A stretch of DNA of 64,000 nucleotides from Actinacidiphila paucisporea (GCF_900142575.1 NZ_FRBI01000002.1:558001-622000), one strand, 5' to 3'. Positions 16,052-24,588 are shown, counted from the stretch's first letter. A program made the numbers and translations. Notes: generated from the sequence alone by a model not told the origin.

Positions 16052-16924
16052 GTGCCCCGCCTCTCCGACGTCATCGCCGCCCTCGACGCCCTCTGGCCCC
16101 CGGCACTGGCCGAGAGCTGGGACGCCGTGGGTCTGGTGTGCGGCGACCCGGCGGCGCGGGTCGACCGGGTCCTCTTCGCCGTCGACCCCGTCCAGGAGGT
16201 CGTGGACGAGGCCGTCGCGGCCGGCGCCGACCTGCTGGTCACCCACCACCCGCTGTATCTGCGGGGTACCACGTCCGTCGCCCCGGTCGGCCCGGCCGGC
16301 TTCAAGGGCCGGGTCGTCCACGACCTGATCCGCGGCGGCACCGCCCTCTATGTCGCGCACACCAACGCCGACCGCGCCGACCCCGGCGTCTCCGACGCGC
16401 TCGCCGCCGCCGTGGGCCTGCGGGTCACCGGCCCGCTGGTGCCCGACCCGGCCGACCCCGCGGGCCGCCGGGGCCTGGGCAGGATCGGTACGCTCGACGT
16501 CCCGCTCAGCCTGGCCGAGTTCGCCCAGCAGGCCGCCCGCGGGCTGCCCGCCACCGCGACGGGCCTGCGTATCGCCGGCGACCCGGCGGCCCCGATCCGT
16601 ACCGTCGCCGTGTGCGGCGGCTCCGGCGACAGCCTCTTCGCGCAGGTGCGGGCCGCCGGTGCGGACGCGTACCTGACCGCCGACCTGCGCCACCACCCCG
16701 CCTCCGAGGCCCGCCAGGCCGGATCACCCGCGCTGCTCGACGCCGCCCACTGGGCCACCGAGTGGCCGTGGTGCCCGCAGGCCGCCCGCGAGGTCGACGC
16801 GCTCGCCGAGCGGTACGGCTGGGCGCTGAGCACCCAGGTCTCGTACGCCGTCACCGACCCGTGGACGGCGCACGCACCCTCCGCTTCCTCCGTCCCTTCC
16901 AGCAGCCCAGGAGCCCCCCGCTGA
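16052..16924 (+). CDS. Nif3-like dinuclear metal centre protein
   Basis: A 290-residue member of the YbgI/Nif3 family, a hexameric ring with two metal ions per subunit. Metal ligands are visible in LLVTHHPLYLRG, in the following HTNAD segment, and near the C-terminus in LDAAHWATEWP. The cellular role of the family is unsettled (GTP cyclohydrolase-like activity has been suggested). The GTG at 16052 was chosen for the family N-terminus (VPRLSDVIAALD). Its stop overlaps the CTG start of the zinc-ribbon gene. Nif3, zinc-ribbon and CobC/RNase H neighbours are conserved across actinobacteria (Rv2230c-Rv2228c order). Confidence 0.92.
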   Translation: MPRLSDVIAALDALWPPALAESWDAVGLVCGDPAARVDRVLFAVDPVQEVVDEAVAAGADLLVTHHPLYLRGTTSVAPVGPAGFKGRVVHDLIRGGTALYVAHTNADRADPGVSDALAAAVGLRVTGPLVPDPADPAGRRGLGRIGTLDVPLSLAEFAQQAARGLPATATGLRIAGDPAAPIRTVAVCGGSGDSLFAQVRAAGADAYLTADLRHHPASEARQAGSPALLDAAHWATEWPWCPQAAREVDALAERYGWALSTQVSYAVTDPWTAHAPSASSVPSSSPGAPR

Positions 16925-17661
16925 ACGCCGAGCCCGCCGACCAGATCCGCCTTCTCGAAGTCCAGGCACTCGACGCGCGCATCGCGCAGCTGGACCACAA
17001 GCGCAGGACCCTTCCCGAGCACGCCGAGCTGGAGCGCCTCGGCGCCGACCTCGCCCAGCTGCGCGACCTGCTGGTCGCCGCGCAGACCGAGGAGAGCGAC
17101 ACCGCGCGCGAGCAGACCAAGGCCGAGCAGGACGTCGACCAGGTGCGCCAGCGCGCCGCACGCGACCAGCAGCGGCTGGACTCCGGCGCGGTCGGCCCCA
17201 AGGACCTGGAGAACCTGCAGCGCGAACTCACCTCGCTCGCCAAGCGGCAGTCCGACCTGGAGGACGTCGTCCTCGACGTCATGGAGCGCCGCGAGGCCGC
17301 CCAGGAGCGGGCCGCCGAGCTGACCGCGCGCGTCGAGTCGGTGCAGGCCAAGACCGCCGAGGCCGAGGCCCGCAAGTCCGCGGCCCTGGAAGGCATCGAC
17401 GCGGAGGGCTTCACCGCCGCCAAGGAGCGCGAGGTCATCGCCTCCACCGTGCCCGACGACCTGATCAAGCTCTACGACAAGCTCCGCTCCCAGCAGGGCG
17501 GCGTCGGCGCGGCGCGGCTCTACCAGAAGCGCTGCGAAGGCTGCCGCCTCGAACTGAACATCACCGAGCTGAACGAGGTGCGGGCCGCCCCCGCCAACCA
17601 GGTCGTGCGCTGCGAGAACTGCCGCCGGATCCTGGTGCGTACGGCCGACTCCGGCCTGTAG
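16921..17661 (+). CDS. Coiled-coil C4-type zinc-ribbon protein, apparent CTG start
   Basis: A 246-residue protein: a long antiparallel coiled coil (about residues 5-180) followed by a zinc ribbon with CEGC and CENC pairs. It belongs to the DUF164/CdsZ-like family, related to the Rv2229c product, implicated in RNA or nucleic-acid handling. The family N-terminus, NAEPADQIRLL, is preceded only by CTG at 16921, which overlaps the Nif3 stop as CTGA. AGGAG at 16909-16913 sits seven bases upstream, ideal for that CTG. The next in-frame alternative is GTG 16861, which adds 20 unlikely residues. Confidence 0.9.
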   Translation: MNAEPADQIRLLEVQALDARIAQLDHKRRTLPEHAELERLGADLAQLRDLLVAAQTEESDTAREQTKAEQDVDQVRQRAARDQQRLDSGAVGPKDLENLQRELTSLAKRQSDLEDVVLDVMERREAAQERAAELTARVESVQAKTAEAEARKSAALEGIDAEGFTAAKEREVIASTVPDDLIKLYDKLRSQQGGVGAARLYQKRCEGCRLELNITELNEVRAAPANQVVRCENCRRILVRTADSGL

Positions 17662-17667
17662 CCCGCG

Positions 17668-18285
17668 GTGGACGCGACCGTCCTGGTGCTGCTGCGGCAC
17701 GGCGAGACCGCGCACACCGCGCAGCGGCGCTTCTCCGGCAGCGGCGGGGCCGATCCCGCGCTGTCGGAGGTCGGCCTCGCGCAGGCGGCGCGGGCCGCGC
17801 GGGCCCCGGTCCTCGACACCGTCCAGGCCGTCGTCAGTTCGCCGCTGGCCCGCTGCCGGCAGACCGCGCAGGCGGCCGCCGACCGGCTCGGGCTGCCGGT
17901 CGCCGTCGCGGACGGCCTGCGCGAGACCGCCTTCGGCGCGTGGGAGGGACTGACCTTCGCCGAGGCGCGCTCGCGCCACCAGGCCGAGATGGACGCCTGG
18001 TTCGCCTCACCGTCCGCCGCGCCCCCCGGCGGTGAGAGCTTCGACGACGTCACCGCCAGGGTGGCCCGCATACGCGACGACCTGCTGGCCGCGCACCGCG
18101 GCCGGACGATCCTGCTGGTCAGCCACGTCACCCCGGTCAAGACCCTGCTGCGCCTCGCCCTGGGCGCCCCGCACGAGGCCGTCTTCCGCATGGACCTCGA
18201 CCCGGCGTCCCTGTCGGCGGTGGCCTACTACGCCGACGGCAACGCCTCCGTACGCTTCCTCAACTCCACCGCGCACCTGGCCTGA
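17668..18285 (+). CDS. Histidine phosphatase (CobC/PGM-like) without the usual RNase HI domain
   Basis: A 205-residue phosphatase: the RHG motif is LLRHGETAHT (phospho-acceptor His), with Glu in GLRETAFGAWEGL and the second His in LLVSHVTPVKT. In streptomycetes and mycobacteria the gene following Nif3 and the zinc-ribbon gene normally encodes a two-domain protein, RNase HI plus this acid phosphatase (for example SCO2299 and Rv2228c). Here only six bases separate the upstream stop from GTG 17668, so the RNase HI half is absent. It may act as an alpha-ribazole or general phosphatase. It overlaps the convergent aldolase gene by 26 bases. Confidence 0.9.
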   Translation: MDATVLVLLRHGETAHTAQRRFSGSGGADPALSEVGLAQAARAARAPVLDTVQAVVSSPLARCRQTAQAAADRLGLPVAVADGLRETAFGAWEGLTFAEARSRHQAEMDAWFASPSAAPPGGESFDDVTARVARIRDDLLAAHRGRTILLVSHVTPVKTLLRLALGAPHEAVFRMDLDPASLSAVAYYADGNASVRFLNSTAHLA

Positions 18286-18892
18286 GCGCCGCCGCCTCCT
18301 TGGCGAGCGCCGTGACGCCCTCCCAGTCCCGGGCCGCGAGCAACTCCTTCGGGATCATCCAACTCCCGCCCACGCACGCCACGTTGGGCAGCGCCAGATA
18401 CTGCGCCGCCTTGGCCGCGTCGATCCCGCCGGTCGGGCAGAACCGCGCTTTGGGCAGCGGCGAGGCCAGCGACCGCAGGAACGGTACGCCGCCGGCCGCT
18501 TCCGCGGGGAAGAACTTCATGGCGGTGATGCCGCGTTCGAGCAGGTTCAGCGCCTCGGACGCCGTCGAGACACCGGGCAGATACGGCAGCCCCGTCCCGC
18601 ACATCGCGTCGAGCAACCGCTCCGTCCACCCCGGACTGACCAGGAACCGCGCCCCCGCGGCCGCGGCCGCCGCCGCATGGTCCGGCGTCAGCACGGTCCC
18701 GGCTCCCACGACCGCGTCCGGCACCTCATGCGCCACCACCTGGATCGCCTCCAGCGCGGCCGCCGTCCGCAACGTGATCTCCAACCCCCCGAGCCCCCCC
18801 GCGACCAGCGCCCGCGCGAGCGGCACGGCGTCGTCGGCGTCCTCCACGACGACGACGGGTATCACGGAGGCCAGCCCGAGCACAGTGTCCAT
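18260..18892 (-). CDS. eda: 2-keto-3-deoxy-6-phosphogluconate / 4-hydroxy-2-oxoglutarate aldolase
   Basis: A 210-residue class I aldolase forming pyruvate and glyceraldehyde 3-phosphate from KDPG. Family motifs: GLGGLEITLRT (substrate Glu), VVGAGTVLT, the Schiff-base Lys in AMKFFPAEAAGG, and CPTGGI. The ATG at 18892 follows a GGGGAGAGG ribosome-binding site. No other Entner-Doudoroff gene is nearby, so it could serve uronate catabolism or hydroxyproline breakdown. Its last 26 bases overlap the end of the phosphatase gene on the other strand. Confidence 0.9.
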   Translation of the reverse strand: MDTVLGLASVIPVVVVEDADDAVPLARALVAGGLGGLEITLRTAAALEAIQVVAHEVPDAVVGAGTVLTPDHAAAAAAAGARFLVSPGWTERLLDAMCGTGLPYLPGVSTASEALNLLERGITAMKFFPAEAAGGVPFLRSLASPLPKARFCPTGGIDAAKAAQYLALPNVACVGGSWMIPKELLAARDWEGVTALAKEAAALRPGARWS

Positions 18893-18989
18893 GCGCTCAT
18901 CCTCTCCCCCCGGACCACCCCCTGCAACGCCCGTTGCACCCTCCGCAACCGCCCCCCTGCCAGGGCGAACGCCGGGCGTCGGAGGACAC

Positions 18990-19165
18990 GGACCAAAAGG
19001 GGCGCGGGGAACTGCGCGCCCCGCCGAAAACGCGGGAAAGGAAGCAACGCACCGCAAGGGGCAATCACCCGGGGGCGCGGGGAAGTACCCCCAGGCGCAG
19101 CTCTGGGGGAATCGCCCAGGGGTGCGGGGAACTGCGCGACAGGCCACAGCGGACCTCAGCCGTGG
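18990..19165. repeat. Dispersed intergenic element, copy C (two unit ends)
   Basis: GGGGCGCGGGGAACTGCGCG at 18999-19018 recurs with one change around 19119-19138, and the former matches the left arm of copy D. Between them, GTACCCCCAGGCGCAGCTCT near 19085 matches copy B. The block fills the gap between the aldolase and yaaA genes, both on the minus strand. Confidence 0.7.
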
Positions 19166-19191
19166 AGCCCTCCAAGCAACCCCGCAGGGGC

Positions 19192-19971
19192 TCAGTGGAG
19201 GTCCCGCACCAGCACGTCCAGCCGCGTCCCGTCACCCTCCACGGTGAAGCCGAGGTCCCTGAGGTCGGCGGCCAGCGCCGCAGGGGTCCGGGGACTGGCC
19301 CCGGACGTGAGAAGCGCCCGCACCAGCCGCCCCTTCGTGGCCTTGTTGAAGTGCGACACGATGCTCCGCCGCTCGACCCCGTCGACAACGGAGACCTGCA
19401 GCACCCGCACGGTCGCCGTCCGCGCGGCCACCGTGCCCTGGGGCCGCCAGGCCCCGGCGTAGGCCGAGGAGCGCAGGTCGAGCACGAGCCCGCCGCCCGC
19501 CACCTCCGGCAGGACCCGGTCCAGGTGCGGCTTCCAGTACGCGGCGAGCCCGCCCGCGCCCGGCAGGCGTACCGCCATCGAGCAGCGGTACGCCGGGATG
19601 CGGTCGGCGAGCCGTACCGCCCCCCACAGCCCGGAGAAGACCAGCAGCGACTTCCCGGCCCGCCGCTTGGCCGCGGCGTCGAGCGTGGCGAGGCCGAGCG
19701 CGTCGTAGAGGACCCCGGTGTAGAGCCGCCCGGCGGGCATCGCGGGGGCGGTGTGCAGGCCGGCGTTCCTGGCGACCTCGCCGCGCAGACCGGGGCTGAG
19801 CCCGAGCACCTCGGCCGCCTTGTCCTCGTCGGCGGCGCACAGGCCGACGAGCTCGTCGAGGACCGCCGCGCGCCCCGCGCCCAGGCCGGGCAGCGACAGC
19901 CCGTCGAGCGCGACCGGCCGCCCGCGTACGGCGGTGGCCTTGCCTTCTGACGGCGGCAGCAGGACGAGCAC
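19192..19971 (-). CDS. yaaA: Peroxide stress protein YaaA (DUF328)
   Basis: A 259-residue protein of the YaaA family, starting MLVLLPPSEGKA, the family hallmark. Other conserved pieces are LYTGVLYDALG, LLVFSGLWGAVRLADRIPAYR and SHFNKATKGRLVRALL. YaaA lowers intracellular free iron and binds DNA during peroxide stress in E. coli; the same role is presumed here. It is transcribed away from rnpB. The two genes have separate promoters in the gap 19972-20159. Confidence 0.92.
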   Translation of the reverse strand: MLVLLPPSEGKATAVRGRPVALDGLSLPGLGAGRAAVLDELVGLCAADEDKAAEVLGLSPGLRGEVARNAGLHTAPAMPAGRLYTGVLYDALGLATLDAAAKRRAGKSLLVFSGLWGAVRLADRIPAYRCSMAVRLPGAGGLAAYWKPHLDRVLPEVAGGGLVLDLRSSAYAGAWRPQGTVAARTATVRVLQVSVVDGVERRSIVSHFNKATKGRLVRALLTSGASPRTPAALAADLRDLGFTVEGDGTRLDVLVRDLH

Positions 19972-20159
19972 GGCGTTTCTCCCTCACGCGGCGGACCCGG
20001 GGGCCCGGGCGGGTGTGTCAGGCGGGGCGGACCCCGCGGCGCCCGCGCAGGCGCGTACGGACGTGTCGACAAGCGTACGGACCCCGCGGCGGCGGCCGCC
20101 CGGGCCGGCCGTCCAGGTGTGCTCCTCGCCCCGGCCTGATCCACTACGATGGCGAGTAC

Positions 20160-20570
20160 GGCAGACGAGCCGGGCGGACGGCCGCGTCAGGACCCTCGGG
20201 TCCTGCCGAGGAAGGTCCGGGCTCCACAGGGCAGGGTGATGGCTAACGGCCACCCGGGGTGACCCGCGGGACAGTGCCACAGAAAACAGACCGCCGGGGA
20301 CCTCGGTCCCCGGTAAGGGTGAAACGGTGGTGTAAGAGACCACCAGTGCCCAGGGCGACCTGGGCAGCTAGGTAAACCCCACCCGGAGCAAGGTCAAGAG
20401 GGCGTCGTAGCGATACGCCGTCCGCGCGGACGTTCGAGGGCTGCCCGCCCGAGTCCGCGGGTAGACCGCACGAGGCTGTCGGCAACGGCAGCCCTAGATG
20501 GATGGCCGCCACCCGGCGGGCCGCGAGGCCCCCGGGTACAGAACCCGGCCTACAGCCCGACTCGTCTGCC
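20160..20570 (+). ncRNA. rnpB: RNase P RNA (bacterial class A)
   Basis: The catalytic RNA that removes 5' leaders from pre-tRNA. GGCAGACGAG (20160-20169) pairs exactly with CTCGTCTGCC (20561-20570) as helix P1. Conserved core blocks are present in order: GAGGAAGGTCCGGGCTCC near 20207, ACAGAAAACAGACCGCC near 20278, GGTAAGGGTGAAACGGTGG near 20310, and the 3' universal block TAGATGGATGGCCGCC near 20494. The exact transcript ends are inferred from P1. A remnant of an MFS gene begins about 55 bases beyond its 3' end. Confidence 0.95.
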
Positions 20571-20625
20571 GCTCCTGCTGTGGGCTTTTGCCCTGTTCAG
20601 GGCGCAGACCTTCGCCCCCACTGCC

Positions 20626-20748
20626 GGCGTAGTAGACCACGCCCCAGCTGGTGATCTGGGTGGCGCACAGCGCCGGGAGTACGGCCGGCGGCCGTGACCG
20701 GACCCCTGTACCGGTCATGGCCGCCTGTGCGGTGTCGGCGGAGGTCAC
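20626..20748 (-). pseudogene. Truncated MFS transporter gene (first ~41 codons only)
   Basis: GTG 20748 starts seven bases after the stop of the flavoprotein gene. The frame reads into LPALCATQITSWGVVYYA, the characteristic first helix of an MFS subgroup. After YYA (20626) the coding similarity stops; the remaining 55 bases to rnpB show none. About 90 percent of the gene is gone. In intact clusters such an exporter would probably work with the ArsO-like protein. Confidence 0.6.
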
Positions 20749-20754
20749 CGCAGC

Positions 20755-22140
20755 TCAGCCGCAGCAGCCGCCGGAGGGCTCCTGGGTTTCGGCGGCCGGG
20801 GCGCCCACGCCGATTTGTACGAGCGCCGGTGCGGGTGTGCAGCAGCCGCCGCCCTGTTCGGCGGCCGGGGTGTCGAACAGGCCGGCGCCGCCGCAGACCC
20901 CGGTTTCGGGGAGGGTGAGTTCGACGCGGTCGGCGGCCTCGGTGTCCCCGGCGATCGCGGCGGCGACCGAGCGGACCTGCTCGTACCCGGTCATCGCGAG
21001 AAAGGTGGGGGCGCGGCCGTAGGACTTCATTCCCACCAGGTAGACGCCGGGTTCGGGGTGGGACAGCTCGCGGTGGCCGTGCGGGTAGACGGTGCCGCAG
21101 GAGTGCTGGTTGGGGTCGATCAGCGGGGCGAGCGCGGTCGGGGCCTGGAGGCGTTCGTCCAGGCCGAGGCGGATCTCGTCGAGGAACGACAGGTCCGGGC
21201 GCAGGCCGGTCAGGACGACGACCTCGTCGACCGGCTCCAGGCGGCGGTCGTCCTCGCCGACCAGGACGAGCCCGCCGTCGCCGTCCCGTTCGACGGCGGC
21301 GGTGCGGAAGCCGGTGACGGCGTCGGCGTGCCCGTCGTCGACCGCGGCCTTGGCCGCCAGGCCCAGCGCGCCGCGGGCGGGCAGCTGGTCGGCGCTGCCG
21401 CCGCCGAAGGTGGAGCCGCTGATGCCGCGGCGCAGGATCCACACCGCGTGCGTGCCGGACCCGTCGTCGGCCTTCGCCAGGTCGGCGAGTGCGGCGAGGG
21501 CGGTGAAGGCGGAGGCGCCCGAGCCGATGACGGCCGTGCGCCTGCCGGCGTAACGGGCGCGTACGGCGGGGTCCTTGAGGTCCGGGACGCGGTAGGAGAT
21601 ACGGTCGGCCGCCGCCCGCTCGCCCAGCGCGGGCAGCCCGTCGGCGCCTGCGGGGGAGGGGCTCTTCCAGGTACCCGAGGCGTCGATGACCGTGCCGGCC
21701 AGGACGCGCTGTTCCCGGCCGTCGGCGGTGGTGAAGTGCACCGCGAAGGGCTGCTGCTCGCGGTCGGCGTCCACGATCCGGTCCCGGCCGGCGCGGGCCA
21801 CGCCGGTGACGGTGGCGCCGTAGCGGACCGCGTCGCCCAGGGCGTCGGCCAGCGGCTGGAGGTAGCGCTCGGCCCAGTCGGCGCCGCTCGGACAGGCCGC
21901 GCCGTCCGGCTTGACCCACCCGGTCGGGGCGAGCAGCTTCTCCGCTGCCGGGTCGGTCAGCTCCGCCCAGGTCGAGAAGAGCCGTACGTGGCCCCATTCG
22001 CGTACCGCGTCCGCCGCGGTGGGCCCCGCTTCGAGAACCAGGACCTCCAGGCCGCGCTCGGTGAGATGGGCGGCGGCGGCCAGTCCGGCCGGGCCGGCTC
22101 CGATCACCACGGTGGGCAGGGCGGTAGTGGGCGCGCTCAC
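20755..22140 (-). CDS. ArsO-like flavin-dependent monooxygenase with Cys-rich tail
   Basis: A 461-residue FAD/NADPH enzyme. The FAD motif is VVIGAGPAGLAAAAHL (near residue 12). The second, NADPH-binding, motif is TAVIGSGASAFTALAAL. Late motifs include GTVYPHGHRELSHPEPGVYLVGMKSYGRAPTF. The C-terminal tail holds Cys clusters (VCGGAG, GGGCCTP, GGCCG) that could bind arsenite or another thiophilic metal. Family resemblance is to ArsO of streptomycete arsenic clusters, by eye. No ArsR regulator or arsenic transporter is next to it; a truncated MFS gene follows. GTG 22140 has AGAGGGGAAG as a ribosome-binding site. Confidence 0.8.
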   Translation of the reverse strand: MSAPTTALPTVVIGAGPAGLAAAAHLTERGLEVLVLEAGPTAADAVREWGHVRLFSTWAELTDPAAEKLLAPTGWVKPDGAACPSGADWAERYLQPLADALGDAVRYGATVTGVARAGRDRIVDADREQQPFAVHFTTADGREQRVLAGTVIDASGTWKSPSPAGADGLPALGERAAADRISYRVPDLKDPAVRARYAGRRTAVIGSGASAFTALAALADLAKADDGSGTHAVWILRRGISGSTFGGGSADQLPARGALGLAAKAAVDDGHADAVTGFRTAAVERDGDGGLVLVGEDDRRLEPVDEVVVLTGLRPDLSFLDEIRLGLDERLQAPTALAPLIDPNQHSCGTVYPHGHRELSHPEPGVYLVGMKSYGRAPTFLAMTGYEQVRSVAAAIAGDTEAADRVELTLPETGVCGGAGLFDTPAAEQGGGCCTPAPALVQIGVGAPAAETQEPSGGCCG

Positions 22141-22388
22141 GATGCTTCCCCTCTGATTCGACCGTTGTCGATGGCTTCTGTTGCCAGGATGGCAGCTGGA
22201 TCGACGGGCGTCAACATAGACGGTCATCGATTCCGAGCGCCGCGAGTCGCGGAATCGCCGCGTGGTCGATGTGGTCGATGTGGTCGGCCGGACGGCGAAA
22301 CGGCATCCGCTCGTCCACTACGGGACCGGTCCGATGCGGCGGGGGAATGGCGGATACTGGCCCGACGATCTGTCGAGGGGGCCCTGGG

Positions 22389-23171
22389 GTGGACTGGTCT
22401 TCGGGCCTGCTCGGCTTCGCCGCCGGGCTGCTGATATCGACGGTGACCGCGCCGGTGGGCGTCTCGGGGGCGGTGTTCCTGCTGCCGGTGCAGGTCAGCG
22501 TCCTGGGCGTACCGAGCCCCGCGGTGACGCCGACGAACCTGCTGTTCAACGTCGTGGCCGGCCCCGGCGCCCTGCTGAGGTACCGCAGGGCGGGGAGCGT
22601 AGGCGGGCCGCTGACGCGCCTGCTGGTCGCCGGCACCGTGCCCGGGGTCGTTGTCGGCGCCGTCATCCGGGTGTTCGCCGTCCCCGGTCCGCGCGTCTTC
22701 CGGCTCCTGGTCGCTGCCCTGCTGCTGCCCCTCGGTGTCTGGCTGTGCGCCCGCACCCTGCGCCCGCCCGGGCCCCGTACCGCCACCGCGCCGACGGCCA
22801 GGACGACCACCGGACTCGCCCTGGCGGTCGGCGTCGTCGGCGGGATCTACGGGATCGGCGGTGGCTCGATCCTCGGCCCCCTCCTGGTCGGTCGCGGCGT
22901 ACCGGTCGCCAAGGTGGCGCCCGCCGCACTGGCCTCGACGTTCGTGACCTCGCTCGTCGGCGCCGGTACGTATGCCGTGCTGGCCCTCACCGCCACCGGC
23001 GACATCGCCCCCGACTGGCTGCTCGGCCTGACCTGCGGATCCGGCGGCCTGGCGGGCGGCTACCTCGGAGCCCGCCTCCAGCCCCACCTGCCCGAGCCCG
23101 CACTGCGCCTCCTGCTCGGCACCCTGGCCACTGCCGTAGGCACTCTCTACGCACTTCAGGCCCTCCGCTGA
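22389..23171 (+). CDS. TSUP-family (TauE/SafE) membrane transporter
   Basis: A 260-residue protein with about eight transmembrane helices. The two family repeats show as SGAVFLLPVQVSVLGVPSPAVTPTN and GIYGIGGGSILGPLL followed by VAPAALASTF. TSUP proteins move sulfite, sulfonates or related anions, usually outward. GTG 22389 follows a GAGGGGG ribosome-binding site and gives a normal-length protein. It is divergent from the ArsO-like gene; the shared gap is about 250 bases. A link to thiol or metalloid stress is possible but unproven. Confidence 0.88.
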   Translation: MDWSSGLLGFAAGLLISTVTAPVGVSGAVFLLPVQVSVLGVPSPAVTPTNLLFNVVAGPGALLRYRRAGSVGGPLTRLLVAGTVPGVVVGAVIRVFAVPGPRVFRLLVAALLLPLGVWLCARTLRPPGPRTATAPTARTTTGLALAVGVVGGIYGIGGGSILGPLLVGRGVPVAKVAPAALASTFVTSLVGAGTYAVLALTATGDIAPDWLLGLTCGSGGLAGGYLGARLQPHLPEPALRLLLGTLATAVGTLYALQALR

Positions 23172-23278
23172 CCAGTACGTGCACCGGAACCGAGGGTGGG
23201 TTCGAGGACCTTCAGTGGCATCAAGGAGGTCCGACCCTGAAGGAGTACCGCTCCCCGATGGTGGTGCAGGGTGGACCC

Positions 23279-23806
23279 ATGACGTGGACAGCACCGCCGG
23301 TCAAGCGCAACGAGCAGCTCGGCAGCCTGGGTAGCGCGGCTGAGCGCCAGCTGCTGGAAGGCTGGCTGAGCCGGCATCGGGAAACGTTGCTGAGCAAGTG
23401 TGCCGGGCTCGAGCCGGCGCAGTTGGCACGGGCGACCGTGGAGCCGTCGGGCCTCACCCTCCTCGGGTTGGTCCGGCACATGGCGGAGGTCGAGCGACGG
23501 TGGTTCCGGCGGAACTTCGCGGGTGAGTCCATCGGCGATGTCTTCACCGGCCCGTCGGACGGCAATGAGGGGTTCGACGGCGTCCAAGCGGCCGATGCCG
23601 AGCGGGACTTCGGAATGTTCCAGGCCGAAGTCAGAGCGTGCGACGCGGCCGTAGCAGGGCACGACCTCGACGAGACCTTCCTGTCGTCTCGCGGAGTTCC
23701 CCTCAGCCTGCGCTGGGTCTACGTGTTGATGATCCAGGAGTACGCCCGCCACAACGGCCACGCCGACTTCCTACGGGAACGGACCGACGGCGCAACGGGC
23801 GACTGA
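23279..23806 (+). CDS. DinB / DUF664 family protein
   Basis: A 175-residue four-helix-bundle protein of the DinB superfamily, which includes thiol-dependent metalloenzymes such as mycothiol and bacillithiol S-transferases. Metal-binding His residues are visible in LVRHMAEVERRW and YARHNGHADFLRE. The start at ATG 23279 gives the usual MTWTAPPV N-terminus; an in-frame ATG lies at 23258. The substrate is unknown. It follows the TSUP gene by about 100 bases and may form a separate transcript. Confidence 0.85.
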   Translation: MTWTAPPVKRNEQLGSLGSAAERQLLEGWLSRHRETLLSKCAGLEPAQLARATVEPSGLTLLGLVRHMAEVERRWFRRNFAGESIGDVFTGPSDGNEGFDGVQAADAERDFGMFQAEVRACDAAVAGHDLDETFLSSRGVPLSLRWVYVLMIQEYARHNGHADFLRERTDGATGD

Positions 23807-23973
23807 GCATCGCCGGCCATGCTTCCCAGCCGTTGCCGCGAGTCTCCCCGACGCGACAGCGGATGTCCCGTTCACCGCGCTGGGTCCGGTCCTTGGGCGG
23901 CCGCGACGACGGCCACTCCATCGGGGACCCCGATGCGGGCCCCACCCCTCAGGGCCGGTACGACACCGGCGAC

Positions 23974-24588
23974 TCAGCGTGATCGGTCCTCATCGCCGGT
24001 CGTCGCGGGAATGGCGTTGTCGATGAGGACGGCGGCGATGGCGGCGGCGGTGGGGAAGCTTTCGGTGTTCATGACGCGCGTGCGGGCCGCGGCACCGTCG
24101 AGGAGCAGGGCGAGTTGTTCGCCGAGCTGTTCAGGGTGGGTGGCGCCGGCTTCGCGTGCCGTGTCGGCCAGGCGCGCGGCGATGGCCTGCTTGTAGTCGC
24201 GTGCGTATTGGGACGCGGGGTGCCGGGGGTCGTGGAGTTCGACGGCCGCCGCGATGTACGGGCACATGGGGGTGAGCTCCTGTGTTCCGGACGCGGGCAA
24301 CTCGAAGGCGGCGAGCAGCCGTTCGCGGGGGGCCAGGTCGGGGCGGTCGAACACCGCGGACATGGTGCCGGGATCGAAGCGGCGAAGGTACTCGGTGACG
24401 AGTTCGTCCTTGCTGGCGAAGTGCTGGTAGGCGGTGCGCTTCGAGACCTGGGCGACTGCGCACAGCTGGTCCATGCCGGTGCGGTTGATGCCCTGGTCGC
24501 GGAACAGCTGCCGGGACGCGCCGAGGATGCGTTCGCGTGCGCCCCGGCCTCGGCGTCGGCCTTGGGGCCCCTTCTCCAGCTCCGTCAT
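23974..24588 (-). CDS. TetR/AcrR-family transcriptional regulator
   Basis: A 204-residue repressor-type protein. The N-terminal HTH spans RERILGASRQLFRDQGINRTGMDQL to VSKRTAYQHFASKDEL. The C-terminal ligand domain is helical (for example ERLLAAFELPASG and LGEQLALLLDGAAARTR). It is divergent from the SDR gene at 24727. The gap contains two palindromes (24613-24622 and 24664-24679) likely bound by this protein, so it probably controls the SDR and reductase genes and itself. Confidence 0.92.
   Translation of the reverse strand: MTELEKGPQGRRRGRGARERILGASRQLFRDQGINRTGMDQLCAVAQVSKRTAYQHFASKDELVTEYLRRFDPGTMSAVFDRPDLAPRERLLAAFELPASGTQELTPMCPYIAAAVELHDPRHPASQYARDYKQAIAARLADTAREAGATHPEQLGEQLALLLDGAAARTRVMNTESFPTAAAIAAVLIDNAIPATTGDEDRSR

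Noticed and set aside
20160..20570. Open frames through the rnpB region
   Set aside because: The P1 pairing and conserved core blocks show this is RNase P RNA; the frames are incidental.
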